From Tubiluchus corallicola (lineage: Eukaryota > Priapulida > Priapulimorpha > Priapulimorphida > Tubiluchidae), in the NCBI GenBank assembly GCA_030141605.1, contig JAQGDQ010001054.1, positions 1 to 64,000 of the forward strand: a DNA stretch of 64,000 nucleotides, in the 5' to 3' direction. Positions within the stretch are counted from its first letter, which is position 1. Each line of letters starts with the position of its first letter. Position numbers and translations under genes: made by a program. The notes beneath the pieces are model-generated. The model saw only the letters and a list, made by a program, of their open reading frames with translations. It made no database searches and was not told the DNA's origin. Below are positions 46,706-59,219 of the stretch, piece after piece.

Positions 46706-47012
46706 ACATAAACTAGAGTAGGCTCCAGCCTAGGGCCCCTCGACCTTACATGTGAATAGACTTTTGTATAAAAATTAGCAAGCCTAGAGCATTCACCTGT
46801 ACAGACAGAAAGGCCAGATTGGAGTCGTCAAATTACGGCATGCATTCTGTTTTATACAGGTAGATTTTCATTACTGGACTTACCTATACCTATTAGGACT
46901 GGATCCTTACTGGGCTTCTCAACCATACCCATTACTAACATTAGTGGGTGGTCAAAATCTGCCTTCGTAACAACATAAACTAGAGTAGGCTCCAGGTTAG
47001 GGCCCTTCGAGC
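46481..47012. repeat. 267-bp tandem duplication overlapping the LTR candidate
   Basis: 46481-46747 is repeated at 46748-47012 with about 95% identity by eye, including TATTAGGACTGGATCCTTAC and CATAAACTAGAGTAGGCTCC. It duplicates the 5' part of the LTR candidate plus its outer flank. Confidence 0.85.
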
Positions 47013-47019
47013 TTGGTTA

Positions 47020-48080
47020 ATGTTTGTTAAAAAGTCTAGTCTATGTGCTAATTTTGTTTGCATTGAATAGCAAAATGGTGACGATTCCTAATGATTAATT
47101 TATTGTCAAGCGAAAGATAGTTATTCTAGTTTATTTAATGACTTTGCAATTAGTTTACTTCAAGCTACGTAGGCGTCGTTAAGATATGTCACGAGTAAGG
47201 AATATTCAAGACGGATGATGTTAAGGATTTTTGTTTGTTAAATAACCGAAATAGTTTGTTCCTACAATATAACTAATAATAGTTAATTGTGCGTTTTGAT
47301 AAGATTAAGTTAACTGTAAGGTGTGAGTTACACCTGTTCTTACTTGTAAAGTGGTGACATCTGGCTTCAATATTAGTGTCCTAGTTTTAAATACCTGTAA
47401 TTCAAGTTTCAACGTGTTCAAAGCAGTGATGACGTGTTTTCTGTGTAACTCACGATTTGATGCCAAAGATGTATGTAGATTTTGTTGAATTTTATTTAGT
47501 TATATACTGAAAGTCTCGGATTAATTTCACTTAATGGTAATTGACATTTTGATAAGAAATCGATTAGTTTATTAAAAGAATTTGCATTTCATTCCAGATA
47601 AAATGTATCATTTGGGAAATGGCGTCTCAATGCATGTCAAATAAGAAGTAAAATGACGAAAGGGCATGCGCTGTGATGATGGTGCACAAACAATAAAATA
47701 TTATACTAAGCAGTACTTGATAACTTTGTTTGTTTGTCACCATAAGACCCAAACAGATAAGTTAACACGTGGCTCCATCTAGGAGGGATGGGACTCATAA
47801 TTTCTTTGCCTGCCCGCAAAAAGATTATAACTGCGGTCCTGCTGACGACAGCTCTCGATGCCTAAGTAGCCTCAGCGTTGCAATTTCAACTTTTCCATCT
47901 TATAAATTATTCGAAAACTTTTTTGGTAGTGGAAACATCTACGTATAAATGGCAAAATATGTGACTTGAAAGAAATACGAGACGTTTTCATAGCCGGGTG
48001 GTCACATGGTGGTACCTGAACCGAAGTTAGATAACACCGAGCCTGGTTATGTAAATGGATGGATGACCAATGTGAGAGAT
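47020..48080. other. Intergenic, nothing recognised
   Basis: No supported feature. Confidence 0.4.
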
Positions 48081-48086
48081 GTCTTG

Positions 48087-48329
<243 letters not shown>

Positions 48330-49055
48330 TTATTTGGAAGTGTAAATACAAATACATTATACAGGAAAGACTGGGGAAAAATATATATTAATAAAAATGC
48401 TAATATGACAGCATGCATATAATAAATGGCAAGAACCAGAAGTAAAACTTGTTAGGTGCTTGCACCATTGTAAACACTTCCAACTAATGAGAAAAAAGAA
48501 CAAAAAACTGAAGGTTTTTAGGCAATTAAAAAAAAAGTTGTGCAAAGTAAGGATAGAAGTGATGGATAAAAGAATGTTCAAAAGGGTAGGAAGAGTGGCT
48601 TGTGGAGATTCGACTCATGAGATGACGAAGCACTCTGGATTCTACTAAAAAAGAACACAAAGTTGTGACTGTTGTGTCACACAGGAACAGTAGGTGGTTA
48701 TCAAGACTAGTTTATATAAGAAGGAATATAATGAGTTAGATCACGATTTCGCTACAGTCGCCGAACTTATTCCATTTCGAATAAAATAGACCAAAAGAGG
48801 CCCAGAACTTCGCCTGTGTGATTCATCGTCGAGGATAGACCTTTATTTTCTTGCAATAAATCTGTAATCGCATGAAAGAACACGAAAATAGGATTCCATG
48901 TATATATGTAGTTTGACTAAAACAAGGTACATGTATACACGAGGAACGAGGTAAATACCACAATTGATACATTAGTGATTTTAGTCCAAATGTCACTTTA
49001 CGTACATTTCCTACTCAAGGTTATAGCATTAAAAACTGTGTTATGCATACAAGGT
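48330..49055. other. Intergenic, possibly old retroposon sequence
   Basis: No gene recognised. The junction with the AAT tract could be a retroposon 3' end. Confidence 0.3.
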
Positions 49056-49058
49056 ACA

Positions 49059-49494
49059 TCAGCATAAATGTTGCAAAATTTCACAACATATTATATAACA
49101 ATTAGGGTGCTCAAAGAAGTGAGTTAAATCAGCAAAGTTTACATTGTCGTAGCGGTTCCTAATTATTGAAGTTAGGGGGCATGTCTGTATAACGTGTTTC
49201 TCAGTTTGAATGTCCCCACAAGGACATAACCTATTTTCCCTTGGCTGTCTCGCCCATCTACCCGTTTCTATCCGCAGCCTATGTGACTGAAGACGCATTC
49301 TTGTGAAGCTTATCCGATGATGCTCAAATATTGTCGATTCAAAACGAGGAGTTTCGAGACCAGGGTTCAATTCCAAGTAGGTTACACAACGTGTAGAATT
49401 GACCTGATTCCTTATGCGCTGTTGCAACAAAACTCTCTGCTGAGGTATATAGTCTGGCCATATTGGTTCTTGTTGGCATCCTTCTGTCCCGGAA
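49059..49494 (-). pseudogene. LINE (non-LTR retrotransposon) C-terminal remnant
   Basis: The minus-strand frame reads QSHRLRIETGRWARQPRENR, then LCPCGDIQTEKHVIQTCPL, then NFADLTHFFEH, ending at TAG/stop near 49059. A CxCG...EKHV...CP knuckle after a basic RLRIETGRW stretch is a common C-terminal feature of non-LTR retrotransposon proteins. The catalytic RT and endonuclease are absent. The frame runs into the SINE-like element at 49495, so the two are directly joined in the same orientation. Confidence 0.65.
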
Positions 49495-50020
49495 GACAAT
49501 GGAGTGGGCGCCAAGAGAGTCATTTATTGATCACATTGATGGAACTGCAGCGTCGACGAGCAATCCGATCCTTGAACCACTGAAGTGGCCTCTTTAGGGC
49601 GCACGCCTGGGCACGGTATATGGAGATCCTGAGTTGCCCAGACAGCAGGAATCCCCTCTCTTCCTCCCTGGTGCAGTCCCAAAGGAAAGCGGAGCGATAC
49701 GTTTGGCACCAGGTTGCCTGCAGGAGCTGCCGGAGTCAGTGAGCATGCTGCACTGGTCCGCCTTCAGGGATCCACTCCTGATTTGGAAGGTTTACTCCTC
49801 TACACATGGCCATTGGGTCACTTGACCTCCTCCGCCCTCTAGCCGTTGCCTGCTTGTGCAGCTCATCCGTCTAGTGTCGAGATACAGAGTGGGCATCCCA
49901 CAAGCCTACAGCACCTGGCATTTCTAGGCGGTCACCCATCCAAGTACTAACCAAGCTCAACGTTGCTTAACTTCGGCGATCAGTGTGGACCGCTGTTTTC
50001 AACGTGATATGGCCGTAGTC
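49495..50020 (-). mobile_element. 5S-rRNA-headed SINE-like element, copy B
   Basis: Minus strand: 5S head (50020-49904), then a body aligning along its full length with 34432-34837. Both share the 3' boundary string GACTCTCTTG...CTCCATTGTC. The body lacks any T4 run, and the 3' side abuts a LINE remnant rather than a microsatellite. Confidence 0.7.
49904..50020 (-). rRNA. 5S rRNA-derived sequence (head of SINE copy B)
   Basis: About 117 nt from GACTACGGCCATATCACGTT to CCAGGTGCTGTAGGC. Box A (GCCGAAGTTAAGCAACG) and box C (GGTTAGTACTTGGATGGGTG) are intact, the 5' domain has several substitutions near 49985-49995, and no T-run terminator follows. Confidence 0.75.
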
Positions 50021-50229
50021 TGGCCACATACCTTCACATTTTCGCTAAACGTGACAAGTAAACATGTTCAACATGGCGCCATTTGGTGACATAATGTCAT
50101 TAGCTTAGAGGCGCAAAAGATCATAATCCTTGAGGATATCCGATCAGCATTTGTTTGTTATTAGCCAAAGTCAATTCAGATAAATAAATATAGATAGACA
50201 AATAAATAAATAGATTAATAATCTACAAA

Positions 50230-50512
50230 AATGGCAACAGCAACGTCAACATGATCATCAGCTATGACAATGACAAGAACAACATCAGAAGCAACAAGGG
50301 CAACAACAATACCACATGCTACAAGACCAGCAGCAGTAACAACAATAATGACAACTACAACAAAAACCACCACGATCACAGTATCAGCAACAACAGCAGC
50401 AGCAACAACAACAACAACAAAGTAGTCACAGCAGCAGTAACAACAACAACAACAATGATAACTACAACAACAATAACCAAAAATACATATATAGATAGAT
50501 AGATAGATACAT
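50230..50512. repeat. Degenerate (AAC/CAG)n and (GATA)n microsatellite
   Basis: AACAAC/AGCAAC-type trinucleotides from 50232 to 50480, then GATA 50492-50508. Confidence 0.85.
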
Positions 50513-50519
50513 TTACAAA

Positions 50520-51210
50520 GAAAGATACTTACTGCTAATTCCTTTGTTTACAGGCACTTTATAGAAAGTACCGTGCCGAAAACCGTTTAGTTTTATTTTC
50601 TGAGATTGAAGCCCAATTTAAGGAGTGCCGGGCATTTTTGAGGAAGAGTCGACATACCAATTGTTTTAGTCAATTTTCGAAAATCTAGTTTGGCAAGCTC
50701 AGCTTCGTTACTTAGCAGTCCAGAAGTACAAAAGTAAAATAAAATAAAATGGCCGCATTGAGAATTTGAATTAAAGAATGTAAAACTAATTTGTTTGAAT
50801 GCTGAATTCAAACATTTTGCTTTCTGGGCCACACTTTGTTTTTCTGGCTAGTAATTAAAAAACCAAAATGGCCGCAATAAAAAAAAACTATTTAGAATTT
50901 TTTTGAAAAATTAACTTAAAATAACCCATAGGCAGCTTTTGATATGCAGAATTAAAATATTTTTCCTCAATAAAATATTCGTTTTACCAATTTGTTTTCT
51001 GATTTCTTTTGTTTTTTAGCCTTTGTTAACACAAAAAAGTGTGGTCTTATAAGGACAAAATATTGAAGTTTGCATCTCAAAAGCTGCCTTTACATTATCT
51101 TATATTATTTTCTCAAAACATTTAAAAACACAATTTTTTGATGGCGGCCATTTTGTTTTTCTTTGAATGTCTCTTTTTTTCCAGGTATTTGTATTTGTAT
51201 TTTTTTCTTT
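50520..51210. other. Upstream region of the GPCR gene, presumed intron
   Basis: AT-rich with several AAAATGGCCGC strings (50748, 50865). It leads into the acceptor at 51213-51214, so it is probably intron. Confidence 0.45.
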
Positions 51211-51212
51211 TC

Positions 51213-51214
51213 AG
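51213..51214 (+). other. 3' splice site before the GPCR start
   Basis: TATTTTTTTCTTTTCAG ends at 51214, 35 nt before the ATG. It implies a separate 5' UTR exon, or a trans-splice acceptor if the organism uses spliced leaders. Confidence 0.65.
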
Positions 51215-51249
51215 AAACCTCTAAACTTCAGTAGAGGAATCATTTCGCA

Positions 51250-52728
51250 ATGTTGAGCTTGTTTTGCAAGACGTCGCAATTGGCCATCATGTTGGCCATT
51301 TTGCTCAACAATCTGGAAATTAAAGCCACATACGAAACTCCAGATTGGGAAACTTCGAAGACGAAAACCAAGAAGAATTCAAGTGCTCTAGACAATGCTC
51401 TCGTTGAAGTGAAATACGTTATCTTCGATCATTCCAATAGAAGTGATAGTGGCGCCATTGCAGAGAATAACGCAACCTCAAATGCTAATGATGAAAGTGA
51501 CGATATCCTGGAGAATGCTACAGAGTTTGTTGATGTCAGTGAAATGGTGATATCAGGCAACAGCTCCGCTAAAGAACTGTACCAGGTTTACGTGTTTCCT
51601 GCCCTTGCAGGCATGTCCATATTAGGAAATATGTTCAACGTCTTCGTGTTCACATCTCGAAGAATGCCAGCGTCGGCCTTCAACACGCTTCTGCTGGGTC
51701 TTGCAGTCACAGAAGGTCTGCAAGGTTTGTTCTTTCTGGTAGCTTTTGTTCTGGATTCGTTGTGTGACGCCTGTCCGAAAGATTTACTGTACGTCATTTC
51801 GAAGTTCGGCGATTTGCTCTTCTACACCTCCAACTGGGTGACCGTCTGCATTTCCGTGTTTCGTCTTCTGGCAGTGGCTCGACCTTTGTCGTACAAACAT
51901 GTTTGCACCGAGAGGAGGGCGTCGAATTGCATAATCGCCTGCTTCATCGCCAATGCCATCAAAGAGATTCCTTATTGGATTAATCACTTTGTGGTGAAAT
52001 TCTATGACGATCTGAAGATCATTGAACCGATTAATCAAACCGTCGGACGCATTGTTCCGTGTCTTATTGTCACTTTCAGCACAATGGCGTCCATATTTTT
52101 CGTCAAGCGAATGTCCGCGGTCACCAATCGATTAGCTCCTCGCAAGCAAAGGAAGCAAGAAGAAGAAAAGCATATCATACGTATGTTGCTGGTCCTGTTG
52201 GTCCTGTTCGTCTTGACCAACACCTATTGCGTTCTGTTGCTCCTTCTCCGGATATACGGAGTCACGTGGATCAAGCCGCTCCTCTTTTCCTCCCCAATTG
52301 CATTTGGTTTCAACAGTTCTATGAACGTATTTCTTTATTTCCTCATGTCTCCTGCATACAGGAAGGCCATATTTAAATGTGGACAGGATGGTTCCTCATA
52401 TTTCAACAGCAGCGTAGGGTCTGGGTCTCAACGACGGAATTCTCCCACCAGAACGCAACAGAGCAGGAAGAGAAGTGACTCGTCGGATATGAATCCACCC
52501 TCCCAGATTGCATATGACCCTAGATATGGACTTTACAGAAAACGCGGGGAGAATGAATTTGTTTATGATAATTTTGCGTTTGACCATCGGGTCACACAAA
52601 ATGGCGGCGTGACGACAGTGGAAAGCACCTCTAGTTGTGAACAACGCAGCTCTATCTATTGTGATGTGTCTGGCGTTTATTTGGGATACCAGCAAACCGA
52701 CGAACCGAAAGAAGTCACAAATTTTTAA
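51250..52728 (+). CDS. Rhodopsin-like G-protein-coupled receptor (FMRFamide-receptor-like, orphan)
   Basis: 492 residues in one coding exon. A signal-peptide-like N-terminus (1-26) is followed by a ~85-residue acidic extracellular segment with five N-glycosylation sequons (N43, N63, N74, N89, N104). Seven membrane segments: ~113-134, 144-169, 184-209, 225-247, 265-286, 309-333, 342-364. Family marks: GN at 126-127 (TM1), LAVTE at 151-155 (Glu for the usual TM2 Asp), Cys172/175, and NVFLY at 359-363 in place of NPxxY. The DRY arginine is kept as FRL (204-206), without the acidic residue, and the TM6 proline is absent. The tail (365-492) has Ser/Arg-rich and Tyr-containing stretches. The layout best fits invertebrate peptide receptors of the FMRFamide-receptor type; the ligand is unknown. 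It acts at the plasma membrane. Confidence 0.88.
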   Translation: MLSLFCKTSQLAIMLAILLNNLEIKATYETPDWETSKTKTKKNSSALDNALVEVKYVIFDHSNRSDSGAIAENNATSNANDESDDILENATEFVDVSEMVISGNSSAKELYQVYVFPALAGMSILGNMFNVFVFTSRRMPASAFNTLLLGLAVTEGLQGLFFLVAFVLDSLCDACPKDLLYVISKFGDLLFYTSNWVTVCISVFRLLAVARPLSYKHVCTERRASNCIIACFIANAIKEIPYWINHFVVKFYDDLKIIEPINQTVGRIVPCLIVTFSTMASIFFVKRMSAVTNRLAPRKQRKQEEEKHIIRMLLVLLVLFVLTNTYCVLLLLLRIYGVTWIKPLLFSSPIAFGFNSSMNVFLYFLMSPAYRKAIFKCGQDGSSYFNSSVGSGSQRRNSPTRTQQSRKRSDSSDMNPPSQIAYDPRYGLYRKRGENEFVYDNFAFDHRVTQNGGVTTVESTSSCEQRSSIYCDVSGVYLGYQQTDEPKEVTNF

Positions 52729-52798
52729 TTAATAGAAACGGAAATATGGCGATGGCCCTGTTTGCCATTTCTATATTACCTCTTTTTTGACTTTCAAA

Positions 52799-53097
52799 AA
52801 GTGGTAGCTTGTGTATAGGTACTGTGGTGCTGCAGCACCCCCTGATTTCACTCATTATTATCGATAATATTCAGTGTAATAAGTCTTTTTTCTTTAGCTC
52901 TTTCTTTATACTTGTACTTCACCAGAGCACATGAAGGTAGTACTGTTTGCTTCACAGCCCAGCACAGTGGTGTGTATGGCTGTTGTGCGCATGCGGACAT
53001 GCGCACATGTCTGAGATAACATGCTGTACGCTCCACTACTAGCATCTGCTGCTAGGTAGAGAAAGTGCTATCGCTCACACAACTTGTTGTCAGTTGT
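52799..53097 (+). mobile_element. Truncated hAT element, left part
   Basis: It matches the left ~300 bp of 10937-11477, including GGTGCTGCAGCACCCC, ATTATCGATAATATTC and TTCACAGCCCAGCACAGTGG. The right half and right TIR are absent; the 40-bp minisatellite begins where the element breaks off (CAGTTGT). Confidence 0.85.
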
Positions 53098-55160
53098 GCC
53101 GTTTTCAAGTTCACAACATAGTGCCGAAAACCACTGTGTCGTTTTCAAGTTCACGACATAGTGCCGAAAACCACTGTGCCGTTTTCAAGTACACGACATA
53201 GTGCCGAAAATCACTGTGCCGTTTTCAAGTTTACGACATAGTGCGAAAAACCACTGTGCCATTTTCAAGTACACGACATAGTGCCGAAAACCACTGTGCC
53301 GTTTTCAAGTACACGACATAGTGCCGAAAACCACTGTGCCATTTTCAAGTTCACGACATAGTGCCGAAAACCACTGTGCCGTTTTCAAGTACACGACATA
53401 GTGCCGAAAACCACTGTGCCATTTTCAAGTTCACAACATAGTACTGAAAACCACTGTGCCGTTTTCAAGTACACGACATAGTGCCGAAAACCACTGTGCC
53501 GTTTTCAAGTTTACGACATAGTGCCAAAAACCACTGTGCCGTTTTCAAGTACACGACATAGTACCGAAAACCACAGTGCCGTTTTCAAGTTTAAGACATA
53601 GTACCGAAAACCACAGTGCCGTTTTCAAGTACACGACATAGTACCGAAAACCACAGTGCCGTTTTCAAGTTCACAACATAGTACCGAAAACCACTGTGCC
53701 GTTTTCAAGTTTACGACATAGTACCGAAAACCACAGTGCCGTTTTCAAGTTTACGACACAGTACCGAAAACCACAGTGCCGTTTTCAAGTTTACGACACA
53801 GTACCGAAAACCACAGTGCCGTTTTCAAGTTTACGAGATAGTACCGAAAACCACATTGCCGTTTTCAAGTTCACAACATAGTACCGAAAACCACTGTGCC
53901 GTTTTCAAGTTTACGATATAGTACCGAAAACCACAGTGCCGTTTTCAAGTTTACGACACAGTACCGAAAACCACAGTGCCGTTTTCAAGTTTACGACACA
54001 GTACCGAAAACCACAGTGCCGTTTTCAAGTTTACGAGATAGTACCGAAAACCACTGTGCCGTTTTCAAGTACACGACATAGTGCCGAAAATCACTGTGCC
54101 GTTTTCAAGTTTACGACATAGTGCGAAAAACCACTGTGCCATTTTCAAGTACACGACATAGTGCCGAAAACCACTGTGCCGTTTTCAAGTACACGACATA
54201 GTGCCGAAAACCACTGTGCCATTTTCAAGTTCACGACATAGTGCCGAAAACCACTGTGCCGTTTTCAAGTTTACGACATAGTGCGAAAAATCACTGTGCC
54301 ATTTTCAAGTTCACGACATAGTGCCGAAAACCACTGTGCCGTTTTCAAGTACACGACATAGTGCCGAAAACCACTGTGCCATTTTCAAGTTCACAACATA
54401 GTACTGAAAACCACTGTGCCGTTTTCAAGTACACGACATAGTGCCGAAAACCACTGTGCCGTTTTCAAGTTTACGACATAGTGCCGAAAACCACTGTGCC
54501 GTTTTCAAGTACACGACATAGTACCGAAAACCACAGTGCCGTTTTCAAGTTTAAGACATAGTACCGAAAACCACAGTGCCGTTTTCAAGTACACGACATA
54601 GTACCGAAAACCACAGTGCCGTTTTCAAGTTCACAACATAGTGCCGAAAACCACTGTGCCGTTTTCAAGTTTACGACATAGTACCGAAAACCACAGTGCC
54701 GTTTTCAAGTTCACGACACAGTACCGAAAACCACAGTGCCGTTTTCAAGTTTACGACACAGTACCGAAAACCACAGTGCCGTTTTCAAGTTTACGAGATA
54801 GTACCGAAAACCACATTGCCGTTTTCAAGTTCACAACATAGTACCGAAAACCACTGTGCCGTTTTCAAGTTTACGATATAGTACCGAAAACCACAGTGCC
54901 GTTTTCAAGTTTACGACACAGTACCGAAAACCACAGTGCCGTTTTCAAGTTTACGACACAGTACCGAAAACCACAGTGCCGTTTTCAAGTTTACGAGATA
55001 GTACCGAAAACCACATTGCCGTTTTCAAGTTTACGACATAGTGCCGAAAACCACAGTGCCGTTTTCAAGTTTACGACATAGTGCGAAAAACCACTGTGCC
55101 ATTTTCAAGTTCACGACATAGTGCCGAAAACCACTGTGCCGTTTTCAAGTACACGACATA
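53098..55160. repeat. 40-bp minisatellite, ~51 copies, with higher-order structure
   Basis: Unit GTTTTCAAGTTTACGACATA followed by GTACCGAAAACCACAGTGCC. Units of several types (GTGCC or GTACC; TTACG, ACACG or TTCAC) recur in the same order 880 bp apart (53181 and 54061) and 960 bp apart (53701 and 54661), so a ~22-24-unit block was duplicated. Short frames arise since 40 x 3 = 120. Confidence 0.97.
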
Positions 55161-55164
55161 ATGC

Positions 55165-55975
55165 CATGCATACTTAGTCTGATCATACATTAATTCGGCC
55201 CTGTTTATCCACAATGAGTTTGACTGCTCATTATACCGTTACGCAACAGATAATAATCATTGTAATTATTATCATCAAATGAATTAATAATGGGAGTTTA
55301 TAGCTTCAATGCCGGAGCGAATGCTGTAGTAAATTTGTCATTACAGAAGCTGTCAAGAGCGCCAGCTTCCTAGCTACCTAGAATGTCATTAAATTCCCTG
55401 GGCAGATGCTAGAATAAAATATGACAAACTCATTCTAGTCAAAAAGAATTTTTAAGATTCTTTACAACAGGAACAATATATACTAACTTTAGTACACCAC
55501 AAACACTTACAAAAGCAGGAGTTATTTCTACTTTAAGGAATATTTGACATCAACAACATATATATATATATATATATTGTTTGCAGTACAATCCACATTC
55601 AACAGTTTTTTTTACAAAACTTACAAAACTGCATGAAACCACTTATATAGTTTTCAGATTTTTAGCATAATAAAACGAGATCAGTTTGTTAAATATACCA
55701 CGATAACCAACAATTTTTTTATTTGTTTTTATTAAAAATTTACAGATATTTCCAATAAACACTATCTGTCATTTCATGATCTTTATTGTGATTATAGGTT
55801 ATTTATTTGTTTATTTGTTGGAAATATCTGCTAGTGTACGTAGAAATGTTGGGTTTTTCTGATAATAATGTAATAAAATTTATTACATAATGAGTTGTTT
55901 ATGAAATTTTAAAGCCAATACTTTTCGCGTTTAATTGAACAATACGTATTGTAACATCCCTGGCGAAAAATATCG
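55165..55975. other. Intergenic, nothing recognised
   Basis: AT-rich with a (TA)n run at 55558-55577; no gene. Confidence 0.4.
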
Positions 55976-55997
55976 ATGACATTGATTCTTTTGTCAG

Positions 55998-56640
<643 letters not shown>

Positions 56641-56749
56641 TATTATTATGAACAGTTGCAAATGTATAAAATTCAATATGACCTCTCTTTTTCTTATGAT
56701 TTTTATGTCTGTGGGTAATATGTACATTTGTGTGAGAATCTTTAGTCAA

Positions 56750-57100
56750 AATCAAGTCAAATCAAACCAAGTTTATTTTTCTCTATAACATTACAGAAAC
56801 GTATACATGTAACAAAAATATGCAAACATAATTAGAGTAATGTATACGTTTACACGTTTACACGTATACATATACGGTTATTTAAAACTTATATATATAT
56901 ATAACTAACGTATACATATACATAAATAACCGTATATGTATACGTGTAAACGTATACATAAACATATATAAGTGAAAACATATATAAAACAATACGGTAC
57001 GAGATGGTATCGTATCTAAATTAATTATAATAATATAATATAAAATAAAAATAATATAAAATAATATATATATATATATAAGTAAAAACATATTAAAAAA
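56750..57100. repeat. TA/CGTATA-rich repeat next to a retroposon-like T-rich segment
   Basis: TCAAACCAAGTTTATTTTTC (56762) is followed by ACGTATACA/TATACGT palindromic repeats to 56970 and (TA)n at 57062-57080. Confidence 0.6.
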
Positions 57101-57104
57101 GAAA

Positions 57105-58000
57105 AGTGAACAAAATTAACGTTGTTTTGAAAAGACCCATAGTATGATATTTTGTAAAACTAGAAACACAATTTCATGCAAGTTACAATAATAATAGTGA
57201 TGATAAAACTCTTGAAGATAAATCTCTTTAATGCAGTTTATACAACTTACATGTATTGTGATAAGGTATAATATATGTATTTTATATATGTACACAAATA
57301 ATATAGGTATTTAACCCCACGAGGTTTCTTGTATTTAATGTGCATATTACGTTACTTAACTTCAAATGACTAACCTGCACACCCATGACTAACCAGATTC
57401 TTCCCTATGCACACCCTAATTTTACACCCTGCCTTGTTTTGATTAACCCTTTCTCGCTATCAATGTTGTTCTTACAAGATTTCCTGTCAGCACACACTGT
57501 AAATATTTACTTTTTGTTTGGCATGCCATTTTGTAATAAAACTGTTACGTTTCATTGAACTTACGTTGCTTTTTGTGAAAAATAAATTTAAAACTAAATC
57601 TAAATCGATATCTAATCTTTAAAAATTGGGATGATCAATTTTAGCTATTGTAAACTTCAATAATGATCCTATATCGATGCCACGAAAGTTGGCACAAAAA
57701 TGTCCCATGTAAGTTGATTAACTTTTACTGTTTACAACACGGATAGGTGACACATGGGTAACTGACTGAAAGCTTTTTTTAAAATAAAGTGTTTACATTG
57801 CTGCCACAGATGTCGCCACATACATGAATGTTATAAGTAAACAAAAACAGCAGATAATTCTCCTGCAGTTGTTATAATTAATTTTTGCATAAAAGGACAA
57901 CTGTTATTATTACGATACTGTACAGGTCATTTGAAAGTACTATCGTTGAAGGATTCCTTCAGAAAATATATTAATTATTATTAGTATTACTCTACCCACT
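57105..58000. other. Intergenic, nothing recognised
   Basis: No supported feature. Confidence 0.4.
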
Positions 58001-58005
58001 TTTAA

Positions 58006-58612
58006 AGCAAAATCGGACTCAGGCTGTAAATCAAGACAATCTACTCTTTAAAATATTGAAAGGAAACATACTATTTTTTTCAAAAATGACTTACGTGAAA
58101 GAATTATGACCACACAAACACAATTTCACGTTCGCGTCACTAGTTCTTTGCTCTTACGTGCATTTCGCCATTCGCTAGTTAGACGGGCGCTCGCGCTTGC
58201 GTTTCGGAAATGCATTGCACAAAAACAGGTTCTGCACCTCTCAGTTCATATGTGTTTGTTTGCGACGAACTACACACGTTCGACAGCTCATGCGTGAGCA
58301 CGGCGGTAATTTTGAATTTTAATTTTAAAACTTGCCTAGTTTTAATTCAACACACTGAATATTTTACAGTAGCACCGTACTTCAATTTTCGCTTTTGCAA
58401 ACACGTAAAAAACACGCTCGTGGAATATTTTTGCTTTTGGAAATTATGTTAGTTTGTGATGTCATTACTAGTTTGGCTCCTCCGTTGTTAATTAAGATTG
58501 TAATCTATAAATTATCAGAAACCTTTTTGATAACAGAACTAGTATTAAATGTGTTAAAATGTACATTCTACCGCACTTGAAAATGGGGTAGTATATGAAA
58601 AATCATCCTCCA
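58006..58612 (+). mobile_element. MITE-2 copy
   Basis: TTAA (58002-58005) then GCAAAATCGGACTCAGGCTG; the body matches 4605-5225 throughout (ACACGTTCGACAGCTC, GAAAATGGGGTAGTATATGA). The right terminus has decayed after AATCATCCTCC. Confidence 0.72.
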
Positions 58613-58619
58613 TCCTGCT

Positions 58620-59215
58620 GTACCTCAAGGTTCATACTTCCCAAATCAAGTTTTGTTAATGTCCCTGCTGGCTTCAGGCGAATTTGCCTACTGTCGATAA
58701 CTAAGCCTTTTCTCTGACTGTTGTTATTTTACTGGCAAACATTTATTTACGTTTACAAATGAAATAGTTGCTGTACCTTAATTTTCGTGGCGCGCTTTAG
58801 AAATTGCTAAGTTCGTCTTTAGTGCTTTGTTGTTTTTCTATTTTTGGGTTTTTGCGAAACTTTCATTAATGAATAAAATGAATGAAAACAACGTTATCAT
58901 TCGAGAAAAAACGTTACTTCATTTTAGGGCGAATGCGATTTATAAATTTAGGAAAAATTTAGATCTTGTACAACTGCAATAGCTTCTATATCCGTCCACG
59001 TCTATTCAAGCCTCGATCTGAAATGTCTTACAGATACAGCAGGAGTGAATAAACTTGGAAAATTGAAGTGACTGTTTGTTTAACTATCCTGGTTGAACGA
59101 TAAGAAATGCACGACGCATCTATACACCACAGAGAAACATCGTATTAAAAATTGCTATTCTAAGTTTAATATCAGTGACAATTTGTGCTTTTCTTATGGA
59201 GTGTTTTTTCTGCTC
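58620..59215. other. Intergenic, nothing recognised
   Basis: No supported feature. Confidence 0.4.
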
Positions 59216-59219
59216 TGAG

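Noticed and set aside
53098-55160. CRISPR array
   Set aside because: Units are contiguous 40-bp tandem repeats with no unique spacers, in a eukaryotic genome.
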